Shown piece after piece: positions 44,290-53,065 of a stretch of DNA of 61,733 nucleotides. Position numbers and translations under genes: made by a program. The DNA lies in contig JAIBAE010000018.1 in assembly GCA_019695345.1 (NCBI GenBank), forward strand, positions 1-61,733. The letters are read 5' to 3'. The notes under the pieces were generated by a model. It was not told where the DNA came from. It saw nothing but the letters and a program-made list of their open reading frames with translations, and did not search any database. The stretch comes from Bacteroidota bacterium (GTDB taxonomy: Bacteria > Bacteroidota > Ignavibacteria > Kapaibacteriales > NICIL-2). The stretch's first letter is position 1, and the number at the start of each line of letters is the position of its first letter.

Positions 44290-44947
44290 CATCGCCTTTT
44301 GCGTGTAATGCCGAAGGTGCATCGTTAGTATCGGAATAATAAAATCCGTGAATATGAGCTACATCTTTTAAGAAGTCAATTTTTAACAACTCCACTCTGT
44401 GGACCGGAAGTCCGGTGCGTTGTTGCAAATCGGCTAACATTTCGGTGCGTTTATCGGGGTGAATTAAATCAATTCTCTCGTACACAATCTCTTTGAAATT
44501 TTCGTGCTGTAACGAGATGCGATGATCGAGTATATACGTTAACGAGAGAATTACCACATTGGCAATTACCAACTGCAACATATAGTTATCGGGCGAGATA
44601 AGTGCGTTTAGAATTCCAATGGTAACGCTAATAAAGAAGTAGCCCATTTCGCGCACAGGTACTGTTACGGTGCGGTACCGCAGTATGCTGAATATTGCAA
44701 ACAGACCAAACGCAAATCCCATTTTCAATTTTGCACTGCTTAAAAAAAAGCAAATCAAAAAGTTGATAACATTAAACAGGATAAATGTAAAAACATAATC
44801 TTTATTGCGGTGGCGTGTGTAGTATATTAACCGAACAATGATAAATATTACCGATAAGTTTATTAAAAAACGTATCAGGAACTCCAGTAGTTCGTTCGTG
44901 TTCTGTGCCGCATGTACTGCAACGCCTGCTACCTCAGTAGTATCCAT
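44282..44947 (-). CDS. DUF4956 membrane protein
   Basis: 221 residues. Four hydrophobic helices between ~22 and 140 (FLIRFLINLSVIFIIVRLIYY, VFTFILFNVINFLICFFLSS, GFAFGLFAIFSILRYRT, LQLVIANVVILSLTYIL) and a conserved FAIFSILRYRTVTVPVREM segment mark the DUF4956 family. A ~70-residue cytosolic domain (RTEMLADLQQRTGLPVHRVE) follows. The family is repeatedly found beside VTC-type polyphosphate polymerases; a direct membrane partner or channel is a fair inference. It overlaps the VTC gene by 14 nt and the DUF2490 gene by 8 nt, so the three are tightly coupled. Confidence 0.87.
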   Translation of the reverse strand: MDTTEVAGVAVHAAQNTNELLEFLIRFLINLSVIFIIVRLIYYTRHRNKDYVFTFILFNVINFLICFFLSSAKLKMGFAFGLFAIFSILRYRTVTVPVREMGYFFISVTIGILNALISPDNYMLQLVIANVVILSLTYILDHRISLQHENFKEIVYERIDLIHPDKRTEMLADLQQRTGLPVHRVELLKIDFLKDVAHIHGFYYSDTNDAPSALHAKGDDD

Positions 44948-45710
44948 GTGTGTCTCCCAAAATGTGTTCTATCGCTCGTAACTTACCCTTAAATGCGTTG
45001 TGCTTCAGTTGGGGATGTAACAGTACAACACCAAGCACATACTTACTTAACGAATGTTCTTTTATTCTGTGTTTGCGTAATGCAGTTACAAACGGACTTA
45101 ACCGCGAGAACCTATCCTGCTTTACTTCAACAATTACCAAATGCGGTTGTTCAATTCGTGAATCGGAATTACCAAAGCAAAGACCAACATCAATTGTTAC
45201 GCGTTCAATGCCATCGTTTGCTACTAACGTAATGCGGTTGTATTCAACTGATAATTTGTGCTCTAACTCTCCGTACCCAAGCACTGCGCAGTCAGCCAAA
45301 AAGTTTTGTTCGGTTTCGCCTATACTTTCTGTTACATCTTCCAGCAGAACGCGGTGTTTATGTGTGCGTAATGGATTTCTGCGTTTCTTCACTTCAAAAA
45401 ATACATCGCCGGAATCTTTGTATGTACGATAACGAAGTTTGATGCGACGCGGCTTTCCGTTGTGATGTTGTTTATAAAATGCAAACTCGGGTGTATCTAA
45501 ATACGCAGATTCATAGCCAAATATTCGTTTGCCATCAATCTCAAGCACAGAGTAATCATCACGCACATCAAGCAAAACTTCCCGAAGAAGTGAATCGTGA
45601 AATATAAACTTCGTATCTACACGGTTCATCAACTTCACTGAGTCCATCTGGGCTAAGCGGATTGGCGCGAAACCTGCAAGTGCGTTGTTATATGATTGCT
45701 TTATACTCAC
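44934..45710 (-). CDS. VTC-domain polyphosphate polymerase-like protein
   Basis: 258 residues, almost entirely a VTC/CYTH-like tunnel domain: RVDTKFIFHDSLL (the 'DxKF' strand), RRIKLRYRTY (basic strand), DVFFEVKKRRN (ExK), VEYNRITL and LVIVEVKQDRFS with HRIKEHSLSKYVLG near the end. These supply the Lys/Arg and Glu ligands that bind ATP/polyphosphate and metal in yeast Vtc4 and relatives. GTG start, 2 nt after the lipoprotein stop. Adjacent DUF4956 and CotH genes match a grouping known for this family. Polyphosphate synthesis or a related nucleotidyl-phosphate transfer at the inner membrane is expected; activity is not proven. Confidence 0.88.
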   Translation of the reverse strand: MSIKQSYNNALAGFAPIRLAQMDSVKLMNRVDTKFIFHDSLLREVLLDVRDDYSVLEIDGKRIFGYESAYLDTPEFAFYKQHHNGKPRRIKLRYRTYKDSGDVFFEVKKRRNPLRTHKHRVLLEDVTESIGETEQNFLADCAVLGYGELEHKLSVEYNRITLVANDGIERVTIDVGLCFGNSDSRIEQPHLVIVEVKQDRFSRLSPFVTALRKHRIKEHSLSKYVLGVVLLHPQLKHNAFKGKLRAIEHILGDTHGYY

Positions 45711-45712
45711 AA

Positions 45713-46108
45713 CTAATCTTTAATTACAAAATCCGGTAACACAACTTCTTGGTCGCTTTCGGTAATCTCAACTTCTTGCTTAATGTATGTTTGATTAAAT
45801 GCGCACGTATTACATTGCGAGAACACCCACAACGTGTATTTACCTTTATGCAAACCACGGAATGCATAATCGCCCGTGAACGATGTACGCACATCATCAT
45901 CACTCCACGAGTGGTCGCCGTAGGAGATAAACACACGCGCATCGCCAACATAGCCGCTGTCCAACACTTTATCGGAGCTGTTAATATCGTACCCGTACAC
46001 TTTACCACGGATAGATGCCAAGCCACCTTCGCCGGGTTCTACTCCGCACGATGCAAGTATAACCGAGCTAACAGCAAGTGTAATCAAATATGGAAATAGT
46101 TTTTTCAT
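45713..46108 (-). CDS. Small lipoprotein with carboxypeptidase-regulatory-like fold
   Basis: 131 residues from ATG 46108 (a TTG at 46123 would extend it into repeat B10). The signal peptide ends in a lipobox, SSVILASC, so the Cys near residue 20 should be lipidated. The mature part GLASIRGKVYGYDIN...FTGDYAFRGLHKGKYTLWVF is a carboxypeptidase-regulatory/SpaA-like beta-sandwich. It links the CotH gene and the VTC gene and is separated from the VTC start by 2 nt. A periplasmic or surface accessory of the CotH-VTC system is inferred. Confidence 0.77.
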   Translation of the reverse strand: MKKLFPYLITLAVSSVILASCGVEPGEGGLASIRGKVYGYDINSSDKVLDSGYVGDARVFISYGDHSWSDDDVRTSFTGDYAFRGLHKGKYTLWVFSQCNTCAFNQTYIKQEVEITESDQEVVLPDFVIKD

Positions 46109-46126
46109 AGTATGTAATATCAATTG

Positions 46127-46284
46127 TTGCTATCGCATGACGGCTCCGCGCCGCACATTTCAAAACAATCTCACAGTGCCGAAAGAATCGTATTTCTACG
46201 ATAACCCTGTTACTGTGCAGGACGTTCTTTCCCGCAGCGTGACGCTGTACGATGTATAACATGCGGGGCGGACTGCGATAGCAA
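46127..46284. repeat. B-type inverted-repeat element, copy B10 (158 bp)
   Basis: The ends share TTGCTATCGCA exactly (11 nt), then ATGACGGCTCCGCGCCGCAC versus GTCCGCCCCGCATG. The element fills the gap from 4 nt after the CotH stop to 18 nt before the lipoprotein ATG. It contains the TTTCCCGCAGCGTGACG inner motif also seen in B8. Confidence 0.8.
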
Positions 46285-46288
46285 AATA

Positions 46289-48571
46289 TTATTTAGCAAT
46301 TACCAATGTACGTTGTGTGTTGCCAATGTTCAGAACGTACACATCCGGTGCAAACACATCCAGCGGAATAGAAAGGGTTCCGTTTATTTGTGAAGAGTAC
46401 ACAAGCTGACCAAGTGAGTTGTACACCAACAACTGCTGCGTTCCGGGTAACGACGTCTGCACGCGAACGTTTGTAGCAGCAGGATTTGGATATACTTGTA
46501 CTATAGGTTGTTCTACGGTTATCTCTACATCGGTTGCGCATGTATTCGCCTTGCCAAATGTCGGTTTAATGATTTCCATAAACTTGCCAACACCGTCGGG
46601 ACATCTTCCTTGCGAGACATCTGCTAACTGAGCGCCAAATGTTACACTGTCTATTATTTCGTTGTCGGAACCGGTTAGCATAAGTTGTTCGCCACTTGCC
46701 GATAGTTTGAAGTTAACGTGAATATATTCTTTGGTTGTTGAGTCCTCGTCTGCCCACAATACCAAAAATCCTTTTGCAGGAATTGTAGTTCCTTCGGGGA
46801 ATGGATTTTTTTGTGGTGATGTAAATTTATCGGTTATATACACACCGTATAAATCGAGAGCGGAATTTGTTGTGTTGTAGAGTTCTATCCAATCTTCGTA
46901 TTTATCTTCTTCATCGGTTACACCAGATGAGTTTGAAGCCACAAATTCATTGATAACAACCTCGCCGGGTTTTGGCGTTGGCATCTTTGCGTTTAATGTA
47001 TAGAATTCATGTTCAGCTCTTCTGGGCGAGAACATTCCGGCATTATCGTTTTCGGCGTAGATGTAATATTGCAATGAGAGTTTATTCATGGTAAGAATAC
47101 AACCAAATACACCATCGTTAGCGGCACCATCGTTGTGTAATCCATCATCAAACATTTGGTACGTGCGGTGGAACTTATCGGATTTATCATAGCGTACTCC
47201 TGCATATACGCCATTGGAGTTTGCGTTTGTTATAGTTGCTGTTAATGTAACGTTAGTTCCAACTTGTACGGGCTTAGGAGTTATCACCGATATAGTTGGC
47301 GCAGTTGCTTTAAACTCAGGTAATGTTTGCAAGTACGCTATGCGAGCAGCAACTAAAGTTTGGATACCCGGTACTTCGTAACTACCAACATTTACATTAG
47401 ATGTCATTGCCGTTTGGAACTGACTTGTACTATAGAACTTATTGTTATCGTTCATAACAGCAGCAGTAATTGTTTTACGAAGTGTATCGGACTTGAGAAT
47501 ATATTTATCACTACCAAATTGCTCTTCTACTATTGTTTTTAAGTGTGCGAAATATTGCCGTTTATATGTTGCATTACCCATAACTATATTAATTAACGGC
47601 CAGTATTTATCGGTTGCATGGATAGTTGGCGATAGTTGCTGCAATGCTGTGATACTTAGATTGCCCATACTTGTATTTGAGCTACCAACAAACGGAAACC
47701 CTCCAAACGACATATTCAAATCCCACGGAATAGGATTAAAGCGGCCGGTACCATCTTTATACAAATAATAGTTTTGACAGAATACGCCGGTGTAGGAATC
47801 AAGATTTACCAACGCCGAATTAAATGCAAGCATCCATATTGTTCTATCGGCATCAATAACATTCTCAAACGATGCCGGTTTATTGGTTATCGAATCGCAT
47901 AGTGTTACCAAGTCATTCCATCCGGTTGTAGATTTCAGTTCGTAGTTATTCATGTATGAAGTGCTATCCGCACCCGCATAGCGCAAATTACTTTTTGTTT
48001 GCGGTGTAGGAACAACAAGTGGCGAACAACTGATAAACGTATTCTTGGAAGACGAAAAATGATCGGAACAAAACTGCTTGTTTATACTTTCGGTATTTGA
48101 ATATAATCCTATAAGTGTTCCGTTAACATACACCTCTGCAAAGTTTGCGCGCGGTGCATCCATATACGTACGCGCAATGGAATACCCTAACACATCGCGA
48201 ATCATGGATGGGTCGGAGAAGCAGTTTGCAAGTTTGATACTTTTTATCCCAAGATAATTCTGACTCTTATACTCATCTAACGAGATATTCCAGGGATTCT
48301 TTTTATAGGTGGAATCGTATGAACTATTCCCTTTATACTTCACACCAACCGAATCAAACTCAACACCATTTATTACAACCTTTGCCGCCATTGTATAACC
48401 ATCGGCACCCATTTTGGCAGTGTCCAAAATAAAGTCCCAATTAGGTTGAGTAAATGTAATCTCAATCTTCTGGATTGTAGATTCATCGTACAATGGTTGT
48501 TGAGCTTTTGCTTGTTGAACTACTCCAAGCAACAAACATAAAACACCCGCTATGTGTATTGACAGTTTCAT
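46289..48571 (-). CDS. CotH-kinase-family secreted protein with lamin-tail domain and T9SS tail
   Basis: 760 residues. Signal peptide to ~24 (VVQQAKAQ). The CotH domain spans ~35-400: VGVKYKGNSSYDSTYKKNPW, LGIKSIKLANCFSDPSMIRD, YVNGTLIGLYSNTESINKQF and NPIPWDLNMSFGGFPF, holding the Lys and Asp residues of the atypical kinase fold. A fold-like strand region, then a lamin-tail domain (~545-680, EVVINEFVASNSSG...YEDWIELYN) and a T9SS sorting domain (VYPNPAATNVRV...) follow. CotH proteins phosphorylate protein Ser in spore coats; here a surface or periplasmic phosphotransferase is likely. It heads the VTC/DUF4956/DUF2490 operon, though repeat B10 separates it from the lipoprotein gene. Confidence 0.88.
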   Translation of the reverse strand: MKLSIHIAGVLCLLLGVVQQAKAQQPLYDESTIQKIEITFTQPNWDFILDTAKMGADGYTMAAKVVINGVEFDSVGVKYKGNSSYDSTYKKNPWNISLDEYKSQNYLGIKSIKLANCFSDPSMIRDVLGYSIARTYMDAPRANFAEVYVNGTLIGLYSNTESINKQFCSDHFSSSKNTFISCSPLVVPTPQTKSNLRYAGADSTSYMNNYELKSTTGWNDLVTLCDSITNKPASFENVIDADRTIWMLAFNSALVNLDSYTGVFCQNYYLYKDGTGRFNPIPWDLNMSFGGFPFVGSSNTSMGNLSITALQQLSPTIHATDKYWPLINIVMGNATYKRQYFAHLKTIVEEQFGSDKYILKSDTLRKTITAAVMNDNNKFYSTSQFQTAMTSNVNVGSYEVPGIQTLVAARIAYLQTLPEFKATAPTISVITPKPVQVGTNVTLTATITNANSNGVYAGVRYDKSDKFHRTYQMFDDGLHNDGAANDGVFGCILTMNKLSLQYYIYAENDNAGMFSPRRAEHEFYTLNAKMPTPKPGEVVINEFVASNSSGVTDEEDKYEDWIELYNTTNSALDLYGVYITDKFTSPQKNPFPEGTTIPAKGFLVLWADEDSTTKEYIHVNFKLSASGEQLMLTGSDNEIIDSVTFGAQLADVSQGRCPDGVGKFMEIIKPTFGKANTCATDVEITVEQPIVQVYPNPAATNVRVQTSLPGTQQLLVYNSLGQLVYSSQINGTLSIPLDVFAPDVYVLNIGNTQRTLVIAK

Positions 48572-48598
48572 AGTGCTTCACACACCCTTTTCCGTTAC

Positions 48599-51523
48599 TT
48601 AATTATGTACAACTGTATATATCCATGAGTTTCCTGTTGAACTTACCAGTTGCAACATATACACTCCACTTGCTATCTCCGGCATCTGAAGAACCTGTTT
48701 ACTACCATTGGTGATATCCTTCTGAAACACTTCTTTGCCAAGTGCATCGCGTATAATCACAGTATATACATCATTTGTTGGTACTTCAACAGTTAATGTG
48801 TTTGTAAATGGGTTAGGATACACTATTGCATTGTGTATTGGTGTGTTATCGGTAACCTCTAATGTAGTAGAACACAAAGTACACTCGTTAAAACATACAG
48901 TGGGCAAGATTATATCATCTGCTACCTCTGCAGAACGATTCCCATTTATTGCACACGATGCAGGAACAAATTCCGAAGCAGATAACCCATTATAAAATTT
49001 ATACTGATGTGTGGAATTTGAATCAACATACACCATTGCCTCATATACAAGAGAATCAAACGAATACATTAAAACACCTGTATTACTCCACGAGTGTGCT
49101 AACGATGGAAATGTTCCTGCTACATACACTCCTTTACTTGAAATCGGTTTCGACTTCAACATATCAACACGGAAACGCAACAATTTTTTGTTGTATGGTG
49201 CATTACCTGCATACATAAGTGGCCCTACATAAATTGTATCGCCTACTGTTGAATCTGCAACAAACCAACGGTTATCGTTATCTTCATACAACACACGCGA
49301 TTGCTCCGGCACAAATTCCGAATCATAGAATTGATCGCCATTTAAGAACTTGTATTCATACTTCGCATTAACAGGTAACAACACAACCGTACTATAGATT
49401 GTAGAAGTACCTTCTTGTGTTAGTGGTGTTGTATTTGGTTGCCAATCACCACCGGCAAATCCTGCCTCTTCCTGAAAGTCTCCCGATACATGTACTCCGG
49501 TTGTGTTTACGGTTTGGTTTCGCATATCAACTGCAAACTTCACATACCGCTTTCCATTGATGGCAGGAATTGCTGCTTGATTTACCGTAACGGTCTGTGT
49601 ATTGATTCCGGCTGTAAATGTAATCGTGGATTTTCGGGAGATGTTTGTTGCATTACGAACAACACTTACGGTTATAGTATCATTACCCGCTCCTGTTTTT
49701 TTAGAAAGTGTAATCCAGTTAGCTGTTGTAGAAGCCGACCATGAAATCACCGAAGATACCATCACTTTTGCACTATCGGCATTACTCTGGAAGTTCAACG
49801 ATGTGGGTGCTACGGAGAACGAAGCACCTGCCAATGCAACTTTAATGGTTTGCGTAGCTGAACATCCGTTGCTACCAGTGATAACAACAGTAATAGTTGT
49901 AGTATCATTATTACCAAATCCAACTGTTATAGAATTTGAACCTTGTCCGGCATTTATTGTTGAACCTGTGCCAACCGTCCACACGTATGTAGCCCCGGAA
50001 ACAGAAGGAACGGAATATGTTTGGGTTGCACCTTTGTACGATTCTGTTTTTCCGGTTATACCCGATACAACAGGTTTAGTTTTAAATGTAACAACTACAC
50101 TATCGGTAAAGGTGTTTGTGCCATTGGTTGCTGTTACAATGTAGGTAGTGTTTTGTGTAGGCGAAACCACAGGGGTTGCCGATGTAGAGGAAAATCCTGC
50201 GGGATTGGACGACCATGAATATGTATAGCCAGTTCCACCTGTTACAGAGGCAGTTAATTGTGTACTGCTTCCCTCGCATACAGATTGTGGTGACGCACTT
50301 ACGCTTAATGTTGGTGTACCGCTACTTCCGTTGACGTATGCTTCGGAGTAACGATATGCGTGCGCTATTTTACCACCTGCGTTATAAGTCCATAACACAT
50401 TTCCGGCGGCATCAAGTTCTTTTATAGTTCCTGCCAAGGCAATACACACCAAGTGATTCCCGTTAGGAAGCTGATGTGAGTTTCCTTCGTTTGTTGTTTT
50501 CCCTGTGCACGAAACTCTTGAAGTGTAGGTTGAAGGTGCGTATGCATTACCCAACGTAATATCGTAGTTATTTCCATTTCGGGGCGGGTTAATCATATCA
50601 ACCGTAGAAGAACTTGTTGTACCACCATTATTAAAGCCAACAAGGAATCCTGCATTTGGGCATCCTGCCGGAATCCAATGTGCATCGTGAACAACGTTAA
50701 ATATCTTTGTTCCGGTTGCATTGTAATTTGATGGATTGCCCCAGCGGTATAATATATCGCCGCCTTTGCCGGAGTTCCCGCCCGTATGCCCGGCTGCTTG
50801 GGCAGTTGTTGTACTGTGGTCAATAACAAATATCTCATTCCAATTATGCGAGCTTACAACAATCTGGTTCAACTCGGCATTGTAGTCAATACCATTCATG
50901 TGCAACCAGTCTTTTTGCATTCCTTTGTTCACATTAAATAGTTGTGGATTGTTTACAATGGATGACACATAATTGTTTTTGTTTTGATCAACGTTTTGGC
51001 AAAGGTGGTCCCACACGCGCCATTCCCACACAACATTACCGCCAGTTGCGCCAACAGGTTGAATCTCTACAACTTTTTCCGACCACACCGTAATTGCTGT
51101 TGTGCATCCGGCTGCAGTTACTTCGGTAGATGTATGCAAATCATAGCTAATCAGTAACACATTACCATTAGGCATTGGGCATATATCGTGGTGCATACTG
51201 TATGTAGAAGTTGAATAGGTATAATCCCACACAACAGTACCATTCCAATCAACCTTTTGTACTTTACCGGTAGCCCCGCCACCGCCAAACTGATTACCAC
51301 TATACACAACTGTTCTTAACAGACTTCTATCGGGTAATAAGTATGCAGAATATCCCGTACTTCCACCGGTTAACGTCCAGGATTTAAACGTGGTTCCGTT
51401 GGTATCAACTAACCGTGCAGTAGTAGATTGCGGAGCAACAAGAGTATACCCCGGATACTGTTGAGAAAAAGTATATATGCTTAGCACCTGGCATGCAAAA
51501 AGAAAAACAAGAATGTGTTTCAT
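48599..51523 (-). CDS. Arylsulfotransferase-like T9SS protein with Ig, BACON and CBM-like domains
   Basis: 974 residues. Signal peptide to ~20. Residues ~25-410 form an aryl-sulfate-sulfotransferase-like beta-propeller: MHHDICPMPNGNVLLISYD, LHMNGIDYNAELNQIVVSSH, VVHDAHWIP and SHQLPNGNHLVCIA carry the His residues of that family. Then come two Ig/PKD-like domains (~415-570), a BACON domain (~580-665), two E-set/CBM20-like domains (~670-880, KYEYKFLNGDQFYDSEFVPE and HQYKFYNGLSASEFVP), and a T9SS sorting domain (VYPNPFTNTLTVEV...). It may be a secreted binding or sulfate-transferring enzyme; the extra modules suggest polysaccharide contact. It precedes the CotH gene by 27 nt on the same strand and may be its operon partner. 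Confidence 0.85.
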   Translation of the reverse strand: MKHILVFLFACQVLSIYTFSQQYPGYTLVAPQSTTARLVDTNGTTFKSWTLTGGSTGYSAYLLPDRSLLRTVVYSGNQFGGGGATGKVQKVDWNGTVVWDYTYSTSTYSMHHDICPMPNGNVLLISYDLHTSTEVTAAGCTTAITVWSEKVVEIQPVGATGGNVVWEWRVWDHLCQNVDQNKNNYVSSIVNNPQLFNVNKGMQKDWLHMNGIDYNAELNQIVVSSHNWNEIFVIDHSTTTAQAAGHTGGNSGKGGDILYRWGNPSNYNATGTKIFNVVHDAHWIPAGCPNAGFLVGFNNGGTTSSSTVDMINPPRNGNNYDITLGNAYAPSTYTSRVSCTGKTTNEGNSHQLPNGNHLVCIALAGTIKELDAAGNVLWTYNAGGKIAHAYRYSEAYVNGSSGTPTLSVSASPQSVCEGSSTQLTASVTGGTGYTYSWSSNPAGFSSTSATPVVSPTQNTTYIVTATNGTNTFTDSVVVTFKTKPVVSGITGKTESYKGATQTYSVPSVSGATYVWTVGTGSTINAGQGSNSITVGFGNNDTTTITVVITGSNGCSATQTIKVALAGASFSVAPTSLNFQSNADSAKVMVSSVISWSASTTANWITLSKKTGAGNDTITVSVVRNATNISRKSTITFTAGINTQTVTVNQAAIPAINGKRYVKFAVDMRNQTVNTTGVHVSGDFQEEAGFAGGDWQPNTTPLTQEGTSTIYSTVVLLPVNAKYEYKFLNGDQFYDSEFVPEQSRVLYEDNDNRWFVADSTVGDTIYVGPLMYAGNAPYNKKLLRFRVDMLKSKPISSKGVYVAGTFPSLAHSWSNTGVLMYSFDSLVYEAMVYVDSNSTHQYKFYNGLSASEFVPASCAINGNRSAEVADDIILPTVCFNECTLCSTTLEVTDNTPIHNAIVYPNPFTNTLTVEVPTNDVYTVIIRDALGKEVFQKDITNGSKQVLQMPEIASGVYMLQLVSSTGNSWIYTVVHN

Positions 51524-51818
51524 AACAAACCTTTAAGAATAGTAGCTTGTAAATATCGTATTTACTCCATTTGACGACGGGATAATCTTAATCCCCCAAT
51601 CCCACAACAATGTATATTAACAAAAAATAATGTTACAGACTCATAGAAGTTTTGTCTCTGGAGCTCTTTTTTGGCTTGGCACCGTTTGTCCGGCATAACA
51701 TAGCCATACAACTGCCCGATAGAACCTCCTATCACACTCAAACCTTTATCGTGATTACACTCTACCGACTAAGTTGTAACTTTGAATAAGCACAAACATC
51801 AAAGTATATCACTACCCA
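51524..51818. promoter_or_regulatory. Divergent intergenic region
   Basis: A 295-bp AT-rich gap between divergent genes. Minus-strand side: AAAGG ribosome site before 51523. A TTGTCCGGCATAAC motif resembles the interior of B-type repeats, but no complete element is present. No promoter could be assigned. Confidence 0.35.
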
Positions 51819-52868
51819 ATGCGAATAGACCAGTTAACATTCACCCGATTTATTGCTGCTATTTCTATTGTTATCTTTCACTATGGCGAGCATATTCCAC
51901 CATTTAATCATCCTGCAATCTCTTATTTGTTCAGAAATGCAAATCTTGGCGTAAACTACTTTTTTGTTCTTTCGGGGTTTGTTATGATTCTGGCGTATGG
52001 TGGGTATTCGCATATATCTGCTGCAACCTATCTTAAAAATCGCTTTGCCAGAGTTTACCCGGTGTATCTTTTTGCTATTCTTCTGTTGTTGCTGTATATG
52101 ATTGCGGGAAGCAATCCAATTGATTACACCGGACTGGTTCTAAATATCACATTACTCCAGGCGTGGGTTCCGGGTAAAGCATTCTCATTTAACTATCCCG
52201 GCTGGTCACTATCCGTGGAAGCATTATTCTACCTTGCATTTCCGTTTCTTGTTAACAAGGTGTACTCGCAATACAAGTACTCAACATTGCTGTTGCCGTT
52301 TGCAATACTTTGGTTATGTACTCAACTCCTTGCCGAGTATGCAATACACTCTACTTTTTACCAAGGTTTCGGTACACCAAGCCACGATGCCATCTATCAT
52401 TTTCCGTTAATGCACATCAACGAGTTTTTACTTGGGAATCTTGCAGGGTACTACTTTATCAATAAGCTACATAACAAAGCACGTACTACCGATTTGTATA
52501 TTCTTGCCATTGGGATTTTCATTGCAATTGTATTGATGTTCAATATCGGTATGAACTATCACAACGGACTTCTTTCTATTGTCTTTATTCCTATCATTCT
52601 TTTGTATGCAGTAAATAATGGGGTGATAACAAAACTATCGTCATTGCCGGTTTGTATATTTCTTGGCGAGATAAGTTACGGGGTATACATACTGCAATGG
52701 CCGGTATTTGCGTGGGTACGTGGTATATTTCGTCACTTTAACATACAACACCACGAACTCTATTTTTATACTTCGTTCCTTACTCTTATTGCGTTATCTG
52801 CCTTGAGCTACACCTACATCGAAACACCATTACGGAAGTACATAAAAAGTCGTTCAATTAAATTGTAG
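51819..52868 (+). CDS. Acyltransferase-3 (OafA/NodX-type) membrane protein
   Basis: 349 residues with about ten transmembrane helices. Acyltransferase-3 signatures: LTFTRFIAAISIVIFHYG at the N-terminus (the conserved RFxAxxxVxxxH with His21), FFVLSGFVM (~50), LKNRFARVYPVYLF (RxxRIxP) and WSLSVEALFYLAFP. The enzyme transfers acetyl or other acyl groups to sugars of LPS, capsule or exopolysaccharide at the inner membrane. No glycan-synthesis genes are adjacent. The TAG stop is followed after three bases by repeat box B11. It marks the border between the T9SS-rich region and the restriction-modification operon. Confidence 0.9.
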   Translation: MRIDQLTFTRFIAAISIVIFHYGEHIPPFNHPAISYLFRNANLGVNYFFVLSGFVMILAYGGYSHISAATYLKNRFARVYPVYLFAILLLLLYMIAGSNPIDYTGLVLNITLLQAWVPGKAFSFNYPGWSLSVEALFYLAFPFLVNKVYSQYKYSTLLLPFAILWLCTQLLAEYAIHSTFYQGFGTPSHDAIYHFPLMHINEFLLGNLAGYYFINKLHNKARTTDLYILAIGIFIAIVLMFNIGMNYHNGLLSIVFIPIILLYAVNNGVITKLSSLPVCIFLGEISYGVYILQWPVFAWVRGIFRHFNIQHHELYFYTSFLTLIALSALSYTYIETPLRKYIKSRSIKL

Positions 52869-52871
52869 TTG

Positions 52872-52892
52872 TTGCTATCGCGTGACGGCACC
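52872..52892. repeat. B-type terminal box, copy B11
   Basis: TTGCTATCGCGTGACGGCAC lies 3 nt after a TAG stop on the plus strand. The rest of the gap to 53065 shows no clear inverted partner. Confidence 0.65.
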
Positions 52893-53065
52893 AAACCATC
52901 TGCGCATCACACCAATCACCTTGCCGAGGAGAACCGCACGTACTAAACAGCGTTGTTCGTGCAAGGTGAGTTGTACAACAGCCAACCATGTTGGGCACCG
53001 TCCTTCTTTTTAGTCCGCTTGTTTGACGCGCGTTTCTTTTGAGCGTTGGATTCACTGTTTTCTAT

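Noticed and set aside
8270..52892. Integron-like attC sites after stop codons
   Set aside because: Position after stop codons is reminiscent of gene cassettes, but the box (TTGCTATCGC/TTGCTAACGC) does not fit the RYYYAAC/GTTRRRY core, no integron integrase is seen, and the genes belong to multi-gene operons on both strands.
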